A stretch of DNA of 64,000 nucleotides, from the NCBI RefSeq assembly GCF_023169885.1, contig NZ_AP025516.1, positions 2,428,501 to 2,492,500 of the forward strand, given 5' to 3'. Both the position numbers and the translations under genes were made by a program. Shown here in pieces: positions 1-10,300 of the stretch. Source of the stretch: Desulfofustis limnaeus. GTDB taxonomy: Bacteria > Desulfobacterota > Desulfobulbia > Desulfobulbales > Desulfocapsaceae. How positions within the stretch are numbered: position 1 is the first letter of the stretch; every line of letters starts with the position of its first letter. Below the pieces are notes generated by a model, which was not told the origin of the DNA, did no database searches, and saw only the letters and a program-made list of their open reading frames with translations.

Positions 1-3000
1 GCTGAGTAACGGCAGGTGCAGCAGCTCACCCAAACCTTGCTCGAGAACCAACAGGGAACCGAGTAAATTGCCGCTGTCGACGGTGGAGACGTAGCGTGGT
101 TCAAGCGGGGCCAGCGTACGGATATCATACCAGTTGAGCAGATGGCCTCGGTATCGGTCGAGGCGGGAAATGCTGTCCATGGTGGCAGTCAGCTTGCCCA
201 CCACCTGGTTGACGGTCAGATAGCCACTATCACCGGCACCCAGAGCGCTGGTCAGCCAAAGACCGATATTGGTCGGGCTGGTGCGCAAGGCCAAGCGACT
301 CTGGTGGGACACCTGGTAGTTGTCCGGCGGCAGCCAGTGGGACTCGACGTTGACAAAAGACGAGAAGTATCGCCAGGTTCTCCGGGCGATTTGCCTGAGT
401 AGCAGGCGGTCTTTTTCCGGCAACGGTTTCACCTGCCGTTCGGTACCCGGCGGCAGATTCAACAGCCAACCGATCAGCGGCGCAACCAGCCAGAGAAAAA
501 GCCAGGGTACGGCCTGCGGCAGGCTCGCCAGGATAACCTGCCAGATTGCCAGACCGACCATACCGCTCAAGAGCGCTACCAGGGTCAGGCCGGCCACGAA
601 CAGGGGCCCTCGGCGAGAAGAGTTCCTGTTGCAGGCTTGGGTCTTCCACTGGAGCAGATCGCGCCGGGAGATCAGGCACCGGTAACAGGCGCGGAATATG
701 GCATCCAGGGCTACTGCGGCCTGGTGCGGCAGCAGTGCGGCATTGGCCGTTGCCCGCAGCAGATCGTGCCGGATTTTGAACGGGTCGAAACACTTCAAGC
801 CGCCGCGACTGGTGGCCATGGTCAACGGCTGGGCCAGGGGGTGAAAAAAGAGCTGCAGTCCGACCACCAGGCCAGCTATCATCCCTGCTCTCGGGGAGAT
901 GAACCAAGTGAGGAGCAGCAGACTCAAGCTGGCGGCCGGCAGCAGACTGCGGCGCAGATTGTCGAGGATCTTCCAGCGATTGATCAGCGACAGCTGATTT
1001 CTTCCTCGGCCACCGGCCGGCTGCGGAACCAAGGGCAGCAGCCAGGCTGCGATCTGCCAGTCGCCGCGGATCCAACGGTGAGCCCGGCTGGAGTAGCCCA
1101 AGTAATCCTGTGGAAAATCATCAAAGAGTTCAATATCGCTGGCCAGCCCGACCCGCACATGGGCGCCCTCGAGCAGATCATGGCTCAGTACCCGCTCGTC
1201 CGGGAGTCGCTCCGACAGCAGCCGGCTGAAGGCGTGGACGTCATAGATTCCTTTCCCCTGATAGGAACCTTCGCCGCTCAGATCCTGATAGACATCGGAT
1301 ACTGCCTCGGTATAGGGATCGACGCCTATGGCATCGGCAAACAAGCGACTGAAGACCGATCGGTTGGTGCTTTCCAGGTTTGGACTCACCCGCGGCTGGA
1401 TGATGGTGTAGGAGCCGGCGATGATGCGGCCTGACGCATCCAAGCGTGGCTGATTAAGTGGGTGGGCCAAGGTTTCGACCAGTCGGCGGGCTGTCCCATG
1501 CGGCAGTTGGGTGTCGCTATCAAGGGTGATGACAAAGCGGACGTCGACCAACCGCTGCGGGTCGCCGACCAAGACCAGCGAGGCGGCCGACTCGGGCCGT
1601 GTCCCATCAATCAGGCGGTTGAGTTCCTCCAATTTCCCCCTTTTACGCTCCCAGCCGATGAATTGTTGCTCGGATTGACACCACACGCGGGACCGGTGAA
1701 ACAGAAAAAACCGCTCGCCGCCGTGACGACGGTTAAGCTCTGTGATCAGAGTAGAAGCCGTTTGCAGCAGGTGGCCATCATCTTCGCGGGTGGGTGTTGG
1801 CGAGTCGGTGTAGTCCGCAAACAGGCTGAAAAAGAGATTTGCTTCCTTATTAGCGAGAAAGCGAATCTCCAGCTTCTCCACTTCCGAACGAATCGTGACA
1901 TCATCAACCAGCATCATCGGCACGACCACCAGGGTGCGGAATGCATCGGGAATCCCCTGCTCCCGGAAATCCATTTTCGGCAGGGTTCGGGGCGGCAGCA
2001 AGCGCGAGATCAGGTAATTGACCAGCTCAATCGCCAGTTGACTGACAGGGATCAGCAGAAGCAGCACCAGACCGGCATGCAGAATTGGCGATCCAGCGGC
2101 AGGGCCGCCTGGATTCAAGGCGGCGATCGCAATTGGCACTGCCAGCATCAGGAAAACCGTACCGACCGCTGACAGGTAGAAGGTGGTGTGGTGACGATAG
2201 ATCCATGTCAGCAGTCGGTAGCGGCGCGCCTCGCGGCAAGCCAACAGCTGGGTCAGTTCAGCCCTGCCCTCTCCGACCAGCCACGTGCCGACATGGCTCC
2301 GGCGCTCATCGTTGGCTGTCCGACCGTCCACCCGACTCGCCTGCTCGATCGCCTCTTCGGCGACTTGTTCTTCAGCACAGACTGCAGCCAGAGCGATCTC
2401 CTCGATCGCCCGCCGGCAGCGATCTCTGGTGGCGAAATCCGTTCCGGCATAGATCCCGGACGGATCACGGCGCAAGATCTGATCCACCCGACTGATCTCC
2501 TCGAACACTTCCCGCCAGTCCAGCAGGGCAAGTTGGCGCAGGCTGGTAAAAGCGTTGCCGCAGGAAAGCTGTTCCCGGGCCTGCCGGTTCTGTTCCTGTT
2601 GGCTGAGATCGTAGAGCGGTTCCTTGAAAGTTCGTTTGAGCCAGCTCCTGACCAGTGCCAGGGCGGCATCCTCGTCATCAAGCAAGCCGACCAGTTGGGT
2701 GGCGAAATAGGGGCTGGGATGCGGCACGGCCGTGGCCAGTTCAGCTAGGATCATAAAGAGCTGGTTGGCTCCGTGATGATTGGCGGCAAGCACCCGGTTG
2801 GCCCAGAGGTCTGCCAGCTGGCGTTCGCGCAGATCCTCAAGGGCGGTGATGGCGAAACTCTGGATGTTTTCGATCAGGGCGATACGCAGCATCTGGGGAA
2901 CCGCCCACAACTCACCAATACTCAGGGTACGTACGGACTGGTATGCCTCGATAAAAGTCAGGACATTCTCCCGGTCAAGGCGCAGGTCGGTATGCGAGAC

Positions 3001-3867
3001 GAGGTCCTTGGCCAGACCGTAGATGCACGGTAGCCCACGGTGGTTGGCCGAGGCCAGAACCGGCAGACGCAGGTAAAAGATCCGAGGCAGGTTAACCAGG
3101 ACATCGCGGGTGTTGTCCTCGAGGATGTATTCGTTATCGAGTATCCAGTCGGTCGCCGGTGTCGTTTTCTGCTCCAGGTGAATAGCGATTGAGAGATCGG
3201 CGCAGACCTTCCGTATCCATGTCCTCGATTTCCCTAGCCGTTTCAACAACTCAGCGGAACGATTCGGCCGTGAGTCCACCACCTGCTCTCCAGCATGACG
3301 CAGGGCATGCTCCTGGATCTGGGTCGGGGACAGTTTCGCCGCTCGCACGCGCTCCCTCACCCGCCGCTCGCGTCTGGGGTGGATGACGAACAGGGCGGGG
3401 TGAGCCTCGCCGCTTTCGCGCAACAGTGCCATCGGACATTGCAGGGAATCGACGGATGTCTGGAGGATGATGGCAGACTCCCCGGGCATCAACCGACGAC
3501 TGTGCTCGTCGATCACTCCAAGCTCGATGCCATGCCGGGAGCGTCGCAGCCAGACCAGTGCCACCGCAGTCCCGATGACGGCGCAGCCGAGGACCAGGAC
3601 CAGCGACACGGCAAGGTTCCACATCGGCAGGAACGACCATCCAGTACCGGCCGAAAGCAACAGAACCGCCCCTCCCGCAGACAGGCCAGCAACAACACTG
3701 ACCATAAAGGCGCGCCTGCGAAGAAAAGGGTCCGTGACCTGGATATCGCCAGTCTGGTCTTTATGCACCAAAGCGATACGACCATAACCCTGCCGTATCA
3801 GGCTCCGGAGAACATCATGGCCTTCTTGTTGCTTGGTGAAATACCCGATAAGAACGGCTGAGCCCAC
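1..3867 (-). CDS. ndvB: Cyclic beta-1,2-glucan synthase (NdvB/Cgs-type), 5' part, cut by window start
   Basis: The minus strand is open from about 3891 to position 1, so roughly the first 1,290 residues are present and the 3' end lies outside the window. The start is taken as GTG at 3867, preceded by AAAGGAT; GTG at 3891, just after an in-frame TAG, is the alternative. Hydrophobic segments lie near residues 65-110. A glycosyltransferase core has RFVITLDSDTQLP near residue 780 and SHDLLEGAHVRVGLASDIEL near residue 900, followed by YSSRAHRWIRGDWQ and more membrane segments. The last visible part has PRYVSTVDSGNLLGSLL, typical of the linker before the phosphorylase-like half of NdvB. Family members make periplasmic cyclic glucans from UDP-glucose at the inner membrane and are about 2,800 residues long. 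Confidence 0.9.
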   Translation of the reverse strand, partial: MGSAVLIGYFTKQQEGHDVLRSLIRQGYGRIALVHKDQTGDIQVTDPFLRRRAFMVSVVAGLSAGGAVLLLSAGTGWSFLPMWNLAVSLVLVLGCAVIGTAVALVWLRRSRHGIELGVIDEHSRRLMPGESAIILQTSVDSLQCPMALLRESGEAHPALFVIHPRRERRVRERVRAAKLSPTQIQEHALRHAGEQVVDSRPNRSAELLKRLGKSRTWIRKVCADLSIAIHLEQKTTPATDWILDNEYILEDNTRDVLVNLPRIFYLRLPVLASANHRGLPCIYGLAKDLVSHTDLRLDRENVLTFIEAYQSVRTLSIGELWAVPQMLRIALIENIQSFAITALEDLRERQLADLWANRVLAANHHGANQLFMILAELATAVPHPSPYFATQLVGLLDDEDAALALVRSWLKRTFKEPLYDLSQQEQNRQAREQLSCGNAFTSLRQLALLDWREVFEEISRVDQILRRDPSGIYAGTDFATRDRCRRAIEEIALAAVCAEEQVAEEAIEQASRVDGRTANDERRSHVGTWLVGEGRAELTQLLACREARRYRLLTWIYRHHTTFYLSAVGTVFLMLAVPIAIAALNPGGPAAGSPILHAGLVLLLLIPVSQLAIELVNYLISRLLPPRTLPKMDFREQGIPDAFRTLVVVPMMLVDDVTIRSEVEKLEIRFLANKEANLFFSLFADYTDSPTPTREDDGHLLQTASTLITELNRRHGGERFFLFHRSRVWCQSEQQFIGWERKRGKLEELNRLIDGTRPESAASLVLVGDPQRLVDVRFVITLDSDTQLPHGTARRLVETLAHPLNQPRLDASGRIIAGSYTIIQPRVSPNLESTNRSVFSRLFADAIGVDPYTEAVSDVYQDLSGEGSYQGKGIYDVHAFSRLLSERLPDERVLSHDLLEGAHVRVGLASDIELFDDFPQDYLGYSSRAHRWIRGDWQIAAWLLPLVPQPAGGRGRNQLSLINRWKILDNLRRSLLPAASLSLLLLTWFISPRAGMIAGLVVGLQLFFHPLAQPLTMATSRGGLKCFDPFKIRHDLLRATANAALLPHQAAVALDAIFRACYRCLISRRDLLQWKTQACNRNSSRRGPLFVAGLTLVALLSGMVGLAIWQVILASLPQAVPWLFLWLVAPLIGWLLNLPPGTERQVKPLPEKDRLLLRQIARRTWRYFSSFVNVESHWLPPDNYQVSHQSRLALRTSPTNIGLWLTSALGAGDSGYLTVNQVVGKLTATMDSISRLDRYRGHLLNWYDIRTLAPLEPRYVSTVDSGNLLGSLLVLEQGLGELLHLPLLS

Positions 3868-3993
3868 ATCTATCCTTTGTTGTTTGTTCACCTACGTTAT
3901 CCGGTTCTCCAACCGTCATCGGAACATGCACTTGCGGGCAGGAGCCGGGCATATCGGTCCCGGTGAGGAAACCACGGGAGGATTGGCGAAAAC

Positions 3994-4022
3994 GGTGAGG
4001 CGGTACGATGAACCGCCTCACC
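3994..4022. other. Perfect inverted repeat / hairpin
   Basis: Eleven-base arms (GGTGAGGCGGT and its complement) flank a seven-base loop. There is no T-run on either side, so it is not a classical intrinsic terminator. It lies in the divergent spacer upstream of the ndvB-like gene and could be a binding site or an RNA structure. Confidence 0.5.
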
Positions 4023-4153
4023 CATGGCATGCATCTGCAATTTTCATGCAAGGACACATAACGACCCGAGGTCGGATGTACGGCACCCTCGCCCTCCGGT
4101 CGACCCCGCCGGCCGGAGCCAGACCGCCCGCCGGCTGGGGCGTGAAGTAAAGG

Positions 4154-4184
4154 GGTCAGATATAACCAGTGGCAAAATATGACC
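4154..4184 (+). repeat. Dispersed 31-bp bipartite repeat, copy 1
   Basis: The copy reads GGTCAGATATAACC, an eight-base spacer AGTGGCAA, then AATATGACC. The same 14+8+9 layout recurs at 14350, 14446, 25824, 28885 and 34731, always outside clear genes and in the same orientation. Confidence 0.7.
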
Positions 4185-4452
4185 GTGTTGAGCTAGTGGC
4201 CGATGGCCGTTAGCGTCCTATCTCCCCGCCTGGTTACCACTGAAAATCGGAACGATGGCAGGCGCTCCCGAATGCCTGGAGTATTGGCACAGCGCTTGCT
4301 CTATACAGCAGTGAAAGGAACCCGTGACAGGCGTTTCTCCTCTCCAGACAACTTTGGACCAGAGCCAAGGTCATGGGGAGAGGATGGCGCAGACTCACCG
4401 TGAAAGCCGCAAAGAGATCGGTTAACAACCACAGCAAAGGAGAGAGCACACC

Positions 4453-4749
4453 ATGGTAAGCAAGAAGGACAATGCCAAGGCAATGAGCCAGGAAATGCAG
4501 CATATCATCGAGCATGCCCACGCCCTGGTGGAAGCCACTTCCGGAGAGCTTGACGATCGGATTAAAACGGCCCGAGCGGCGCTGCAGGAACGCCTTGTGG
4601 CGACCAGGAGCGGGGTGGATGAGTTGGAAGATCAACTGCTTGAGACAGTGGAGAGCGCTGACAAATTCATCCATGCCAAACCGTATTACGCCATTGGCAG
4701 CACCTTCATTGCCGGGCTCTTTCTCGGTTGGTTCATGTCCAGGAAATAG
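4453..4749 (+). CDS. DUF883 / ElaB-YqjD family membrane-anchored protein
   Basis: The 98-residue protein has a charged, probably coiled-coil body and a C-terminal hydrophobic segment (GSTFIAGLFLGWFMSRK) that ends in basic residues. This is the architecture of the DUF883 family (ElaB, YqjD, YgaM), inner-membrane proteins linked to stationary phase and ribosome binding in E. coli. AAAGGAGAGAG lies just before the ATG. It is followed after two bases by a YqjE-like gene and then a YqjK-like gene, the same order as the enterobacterial yqjD-yqjE-yqjK operon. The exact function here is unknown. Confidence 0.85.
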   Translation: MVSKKDNAKAMSQEMQHIIEHAHALVEATSGELDDRIKTARAALQERLVATRSGVDELEDQLLETVESADKFIHAKPYYAIGSTFIAGLFLGWFMSRK

Positions 4750-4751
4750 CT

Positions 4752-5141
4752 ATGGACGGGCTGCCGATGTTCATTTCCCGAATCACCGGAGCAGCGGGCC
4801 GCCTTGGCGGTACAGCCACCGAGATCTTTCAGGACCGCCTGGAGCTTCTGGCCCTGGAACTGCGGGAGGCCAAGATCCGCTTCATCCAGGCGGTGCTGCT
4901 GGTCTGCATGGCTGTGGTCTTTTCCCTGCTCGGGCTGCTGCTTCTGGTCCTGGCCGGGATGTATGTGCTGCCGCCCGAATCGCGCCTGTATGGGGTGATA
5001 GCTGCAGCGGCAATCAGCATGTTGGCGGGAAGCGCGGCCTACTTCACCCTGCTCAGGCATTTACAGCGAAAACCGCTCGCCTTTGACCAGAGTCTGGCCG
5101 AGCTGAAAAAGGACGCGACATGTTTCTCGACCAAGAACTGA
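4752..5141 (+). CDS. Holin superfamily III / YqjE-like membrane protein
   Basis: Starting at the ATG at 4752 behind AGGAAATAGCT, the product has 129 residues. Two long hydrophobic segments, near residues 45-75 and 80-105, are separated by a short polar turn (PPESRLYG). An amphipathic N-terminus carries EIFQDRLELLALELREAKIR, the usual motif of the YqjE / putative Actinobacterial holin-X family. It is co-transcribed with the DUF883 gene and overlaps the next ORF by 22 bases. The holin name reflects topology only; lysis activity is not implied. Confidence 0.8.
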   Translation: MDGLPMFISRITGAAGRLGGTATEIFQDRLELLALELREAKIRFIQAVLLVCMAVVFSLLGLLLLVLAGMYVLPPESRLYGVIAAAAISMLAGSAAYFTLLRHLQRKPLAFDQSLAELKKDATCFSTKN

Positions 5142-5326
5142 AAAACATCCGGGAAGCCAAAAACCGCGTGTCGATCTGTTGCGACCTGCATCGTCGTCTG
5201 GTCGATATCGAAATCCGGGAAATGTACCGGGGGACGCGCCGGACCATCTCCACCCTGACCTTGGGATTGGCCGTCGCCGAACAGATACTCAGGTTTCTCC
5301 GCGAAGAAAAATTTCGCCGCCGCTGA
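5120..5326 (+). CDS. Small basic YqjK-like protein
   Basis: This 68-residue, Arg-rich protein starts inside the end of the yqjE-like gene, so translational coupling is likely. The sequence (MFLDQELKNIREAKNRVSIC...) has a charged helical N-terminus and a short hydrophobic stretch near TLTLGLAVAEQILRFL. Position after DUF883 and YqjE genes matches yqjK, though the sequence match is judged mainly by context. Function is unknown. Confidence 0.6.
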   Translation: MFLDQELKNIREAKNRVSICCDLHRRLVDIEIREMYRGTRRTISTLTLGLAVAEQILRFLREEKFRRR

Positions 5327-5402
5327 CGTCTTGGGCTGAGTCCCAACGCTGTTGGCAGACTGGCTCATCGATCACCACTGCGAGAGGACTCAAGAAGAGC
5401 AC

Positions 5403-5762
5403 ATGAAAATCATCATCAGGACTATCATGAATGTGCTGCCGCACAAGCAAAAAGAAATGCTGCAGACACTGCTGTCGTTTCCCCGGCCGCCGGATAGCGA
5501 GGGCTGCTTGAGCTATACTATCCTTGGCGATATTGAGAACGCACATGTTATCAACCTGATTTCGGTGTGGCAGACCCACCGGCACCTCGACCGCCACCTT
5601 CTCTCTGACAGATTCAGCGTGCTGCTCGGGACCAGGAGCCTCTTACACGAACCTTTGGACATTCAAATTATGACAATTTCAAGTGTGGAAGGCATGGAAT
5701 CAGTCAATGCACTCCGGAAAAGAGAAACGACTCCGTACAAACTCACACGGCAAGGAGGGTGA
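5403..5762 (+). CDS. Antibiotic-biosynthesis-monooxygenase (ABM) fold protein
   Basis: Starting at the ATG at 5403 behind an AAGAAG sequence, the 119-residue product begins MKIIIRTIMNVLPHKQKEML. It goes on with SYTILGDIENAHVINLISVW and a histidine-rich helix, which looks like the ferredoxin-like ABM dimer fold used by small quinol monooxygenases and stress proteins. The long C-terminal tail (residues 90-119) is not typical. It ends four bases before the radical SAM gene, so the two are probably one transcript. Assignment is by fold pattern only. Confidence 0.55.
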   Translation: MKIIIRTIMNVLPHKQKEMLQTLLSFPRPPDSEGCLSYTILGDIENAHVINLISVWQTHRHLDRHLLSDRFSVLLGTRSLLHEPLDIQIMTISSVEGMESVNALRKRETTPYKLTRQGG

Positions 5763-5766
5763 CGGC

Positions 5767-7254
5767 ATGAAAGTTCTCCTGATCTATCCTCAATTTCCTG
5801 ACACGTTCTGGTCTTTTACCTATGCTCTGAGTTTTATCGGCAAAAAATCGGCCTTTCCGCCACTTGGTCTATTGACTGTTGCCTCCCTCTTGCCGGAGGG
5901 ATGGCCCCGACGTCTGGTCGACGTCAACGTTGAGCGTTTGACCGATGACGATCTGCACTGGGCGGATCTGGTCTTTGTCGGTGGAATGGCGGTGCAGCGA
6001 AAATCGGCCGAACAGATTATTGCCCGCTGTCGGGCTAAAAACGTGCGGATCGTCGCCGGCGGGCCTTTGTTTACCGCCGAATCGGAACAATTCAGCGAGG
6101 TGGATCACCTGGTGCTCGACGAGGCGGAATTGACTCTGCCAATCTTTCTGGATGACCTGGAACACGGCCGGCCGCAGAGAGTCTATCGGGCTGCCGGTTT
6201 CTGCAGCCTGCAAGACACCCCGGTGCCGGCGTGGGACCTGATCAAAACGAACCACTATGCCTCGCTGAACATCCAGTTCTCCCGGGGCTGCCCTTTTAGT
6301 TGCGAATTCTGCAACGTAACCACGTTATTCGGCCACCGGTCGCGGATAAAGACGCCACAGCAGGTAATCACCGAACTGAACCGCATCTATGCCACGGGCT
6401 GGCGCGGCAGCATCTTCTTCGTCGATGACAATTTCATCGGCAACAAAGAATACCTGAAGACCGACCTGTTGCCCGCCCTGATTGCCTGGCGCCGGGATAA
6501 AACAGGGTGCGTTTTTTTCACCGAAGCCTCGATCAATCTGGCCGACGACCCCCAACTGCTGAACTTGATGGTGCTGGCAGGATTCGATTCAGTTTTCATT
6601 GGCATCGAGTCGCCCGACGAGATCAGTCTGACAGAATGCCATAAAGTCCAGAACAAGAACCGCGACCTCCTGGCATGCGTCAAACGCATCCATCGTTCAG
6701 GTCTGCAGGTGATGGGCGGATTTATCGTCGGCTTCGACAACGATCCGCCTTCCATTTTTCAGCGGCAGATCGACTTCATCCAGAAAAGCGGCATCGTCAT
6801 CGCCATGGTCGGCATGCTCCAGGCTCCGCCGGGAACGCGACTCTTTGAACGATTGCAACGGGAAAGCCGGATCAGCACCAGCTTTTCCGGCGACAATGTC
6901 GATGGCACCACCAATATCGTGCCCCGCATGGGACTGGACCTGCTGGTAGACGGCTACCGGTCGATCATGCAACAAATCTACACGCCGAAAAACTACTACC
7001 GGCGAGTCCGAACCCTGCTCAGGGACCTGAAGGCGCCGAAAATCAACCAACCGCTCAACCTGCAGCGCTTTTTGTCATTTTTCCGCTCGGCGTTCCGACT
7101 CGGCTTTATCGGCAAGGAGCGGGTCTACTACTGGCAACTTTTGCTGTGGACCCTGAGTCGAAGACCCAGGCTGGTGCCGACGGCCATAACGCTGACCATC
7201 TACGGCTACCATTACCGCAAGATATGCGAGCTCTATATTGATGAGGCCAGGTGA
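5767..7254 (+). CDS. B12-binding-domain radical SAM protein (DUF4070-type C-terminus)
   Basis: The 495-residue protein has an N-terminal cobalamin-binding-like Rossmann domain (residues 1-130, beginning MKVLLIYPQFPDTFWSF). A radical SAM core carries the cluster-binding CxxxCxxC as SRGCPFSCEFCN near residues 173-180. Downstream GGFIVGFDND and the basic C-terminal region match the DUF4070 group, which includes hopanoid-modifying and other uncharacterised radical SAM enzymes. The start follows GGAGGGTGACGGC. Substrate cannot be told from sequence. The ABM-fold gene immediately upstream may encode a partner. Confidence 0.85.
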   Translation: MKVLLIYPQFPDTFWSFTYALSFIGKKSAFPPLGLLTVASLLPEGWPRRLVDVNVERLTDDDLHWADLVFVGGMAVQRKSAEQIIARCRAKNVRIVAGGPLFTAESEQFSEVDHLVLDEAELTLPIFLDDLEHGRPQRVYRAAGFCSLQDTPVPAWDLIKTNHYASLNIQFSRGCPFSCEFCNVTTLFGHRSRIKTPQQVITELNRIYATGWRGSIFFVDDNFIGNKEYLKTDLLPALIAWRRDKTGCVFFTEASINLADDPQLLNLMVLAGFDSVFIGIESPDEISLTECHKVQNKNRDLLACVKRIHRSGLQVMGGFIVGFDNDPPSIFQRQIDFIQKSGIVIAMVGMLQAPPGTRLFERLQRESRISTSFSGDNVDGTTNIVPRMGLDLLVDGYRSIMQQIYTPKNYYRRVRTLLRDLKAPKINQPLNLQRFLSFFRSAFRLGFIGKERVYYWQLLLWTLSRRPRLVPTAITLTIYGYHYRKICELYIDEAR

Positions 7255-7375
7255 TCATCACACGACTGCTATCGGTTATTTTTTCAAAGACATATCGGAA
7301 AAATGGGCGGTGCCGTTTCCTCCTCTGGTATGATTCAGAAAATGCAGGAGTCGATAATCGGCAATGGAGGCCATC

Positions 7376-10300
7376 ATGACAGCACGCAAAAAAAACCAGG
7401 CCCCGGCAACGAAAACCACACCGGTTGGCCAAAAAGCCAACCCCCGAAAGGGTGCCGGGAAAAAAGCAGAGACGAAGGAACAGGCTCAGGTGCGGGCCGA
7501 CTTTCCGATCGTCGGCATCGGCGCTTCAGCCGGAGGGCTAGCGGCCTTTGAAGCCTTTTTTTCCGGCATGCCGGCCGACAGCCCTCCCGGCATGGCCTTT
7601 GTCCTGGTGCAGCATCTGGCCCCGGATCACAAGAGCATCCTCACCGAACTCATCAAGCGCTACACCAGTATGCAGGTCTTCGAGGTTGAGGACGGGATGG
7701 TGGTGCAGCCCAACTGTGCCTATATTATCCCGCCCAACCGTGATATGGCCTTTCTCAATGGCAGCCTCCAATTGCTCGAACCCTCCGCTCCCCGCGGCCG
7801 GCGGATGCCGATCGATTTCTTTTTTCGTTCGCTGGCTCAGGATCAGCACGAGCGGGCCATCTGTATCGTGCTCTCCGGCACCGGCAGTGACGGAACCCAG
7901 GGATTGAGAGACATCAAGGGCGAGGGGGGCATGGCCATGGCCCAGAGTCCGAATTCGACCGAATTCGACGGCATGCCGCGCAGCGCCATCGCCACGGGCC
8001 TGGTGGACTACGAACTGCTGCCGTCTGAAATGCCGGAGCAACTCATCGCCTATGCCAGCCGCGCCTATGGCAAGGTCGCCCAGGCCGGCCCCCGCCCGGA
8101 CACAAAAAACGACAACAGGCTGAAAAAGATATTTGTCCTGCTGCGCACCCAGACCGGCCACGATTTTTCCCAGTACAAGCCCAGCACCATCAATCGCCGT
8201 ATCGAAAGACGCCTGGCCATTCACCAGATTGAGTCGCTTGACAAATATGTGCAGTTTCTGCAGCAGAAACCCGCCGAGGTAGACGCGTTGTTTCGCGACC
8301 TGCTGATCGGCGTGACCAGTTTCTTCCGTGACCCGGATGCCTTCCGGCAACTCGAGCAGCATGTTATCCCCACCCTTTTCGCCAACAAACCGGCGGGCAG
8401 CCTGATCCGCGTCTGGTCAGCCGGCTGCGCCACCGGCGAGGAGGCCTTTTCTCTCGCCATCCTGCTGCAGGAACAGCTGGGAAAACAGCATCGGAGCCAT
8501 ACCGTGCAGATCTTCGCCACCGATATCGACAGTCAGGCGATCGCAACAGCCCGAACCGGTCTTTTCCCGGCGAGCATCGCCACCGATATCAGCGCGGAGC
8601 GGCTGACCGCTTTTTTTACCGCCGAAGGTGGCGGCAGCGCTTACCGAATCAACAAAAACATTCGCGATATGCTGGTCTTCTCCGAACAGGACGTGATCAA
8701 GGATCCACCTTTCTCGCGAATCGATCTGCTCAGTTGCCGTAATCTTCTCATTTACATGGGGGCCGATCTCCAGAAAAAACTCATCCCGCTTTTTCATTAT
8801 GCGTTGAATCCGGGTGGATTTCTCTTCCTCGGCACCTCGGAAACCGTCGGCGAATTCGGAGATCTGTTTTCACCCCTCGACCGCAAACTGAAATTGTACC
8901 GACGCCAGGAGGATATCCACGGAATGCAGCGCGTTGCTTTCGGTCGATTTTTGCCAGCAAGCACGGAAGTCGATGCGGTCCAGCCGAAAAACCTCGGAAC
9001 CGGCGCCACACTCGGAAAGATGTCGTTGCGCGAACTGACCGAGCAGGCACTGCTGCGGCAGGTCTCTCCTGCAGGCGCGCTGGTCAATGGCCATGGCGAC
9101 ATCCTCTATCTTCACGGGCGGACCGGTATGTATCTGGAGCCGGCCCCGGGAGAGGCCGGTGTCAACAACATTTTGAAGATGGCCCGGGAAGGATTGCGCG
9201 GCGAACTGACCACCGCTCTGAATCGGGCCGTGGGCTCCAGGGAGCAGGTGCGTCGCACCGGCCTGTTGGTCAAGACCAACGGCGACTTCACCCCAACCAA
9301 CCTGACCATCTGCCCCTTGGCCGCCCGTCCCGAGCCATCCCAGCGTGGAAATGAGGTGATGGATTCGGCGGTTATCCTGTCAACATCACTTTATCTGATT
9401 ATGCTTGAAGAAGGCGCATCCTTCGATCCGGAACAGGCACGATTGGCCGCTGCCAGAGACGCCGAGGAAGGGGCGGTTGCTGATCCCGACAGCTCATCGG
9501 AAAGCCGGGCCAATGCCCGCATAGCCGCTCTCAGACAAGAGCTCTGGGCCAAGGAGGAATATCTCCAAACCGCCAATGAGGAACTCAAATCCACCAATGA
9601 AGAAATGCAGTCGATCAACGAAGAACTGCAATCAACCAACGAGGAGTTGGAAACCTCCAAGGAAGAGCTGCAATCGATCAACGAGGAACTCGCCACGATC
9701 AACACTGAATTGCAGAACAAGGTGAACGACCTGTCGCGGGCCAACAACGATATGAACAATCTGCTGGCCGGCACCGGCATAGCCACCGTCTTTGTCGACC
9801 ACAGCCTGCGCATCCTGCGCTTCACCCCGGCCGTCACCGGGATCATTAACCTGATCACCAGCGATATCGGCCGGCCAGTGAGCCATATCGTATACAATCT
9901 CGTGGGTTACGACCGGCTGGTGCGCGATGTCCAGTCCGTGCTGGACACCTTGGTCACCAGGGAAGTGGAGGTGGGGACCACCGATGGCCGGTGGTACATC
10001 CTGCGCATCCAACCCTACCGTACGCTTGACAATGTGATCGAGGGAGCGGTGATCACCTTTGTCGACATCACCGAGACTAAGAGGATTAAAGACGCGCTGC
10101 ACCAAGCCAACGAGCAACTGCGACTGGCAATGGTGGCGAGGGATGCCCATGACGCCATTACCGTCCAGGATCTGGATGGCCGGATCATCGCCTGGAACCC
10201 TGCGGCAGAGAGGATGTACGGATGGAGCGAGACCGAGGCACTGGCGATGAACGTCCGCGACCTGATCCCGGAAAAGCTGCGTGAGGAAACCCTGGCTCAG

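Larger units (their letters stand above)
3895..4452. other. Intergenic region between ndvB-like gene and DUF883 gene
   Basis: There is no convincing gene in these 558 bases. The stretch holds a strong hairpin (3994-4022), one copy of the dispersed 31-bp repeat (4154-4184) and a GC-rich stretch around 4085-4145. The promoters of the two divergent flanking genes must lie here, but no clear -35/-10 pair was identified. Confidence 0.6.

Noticed and set aside
230-1434. Long ORFs on both strands inside the ndvB-like gene
   Set aside because: The ndvB frame carries clear glycosyltransferase motifs throughout; the others are low-information shadows.
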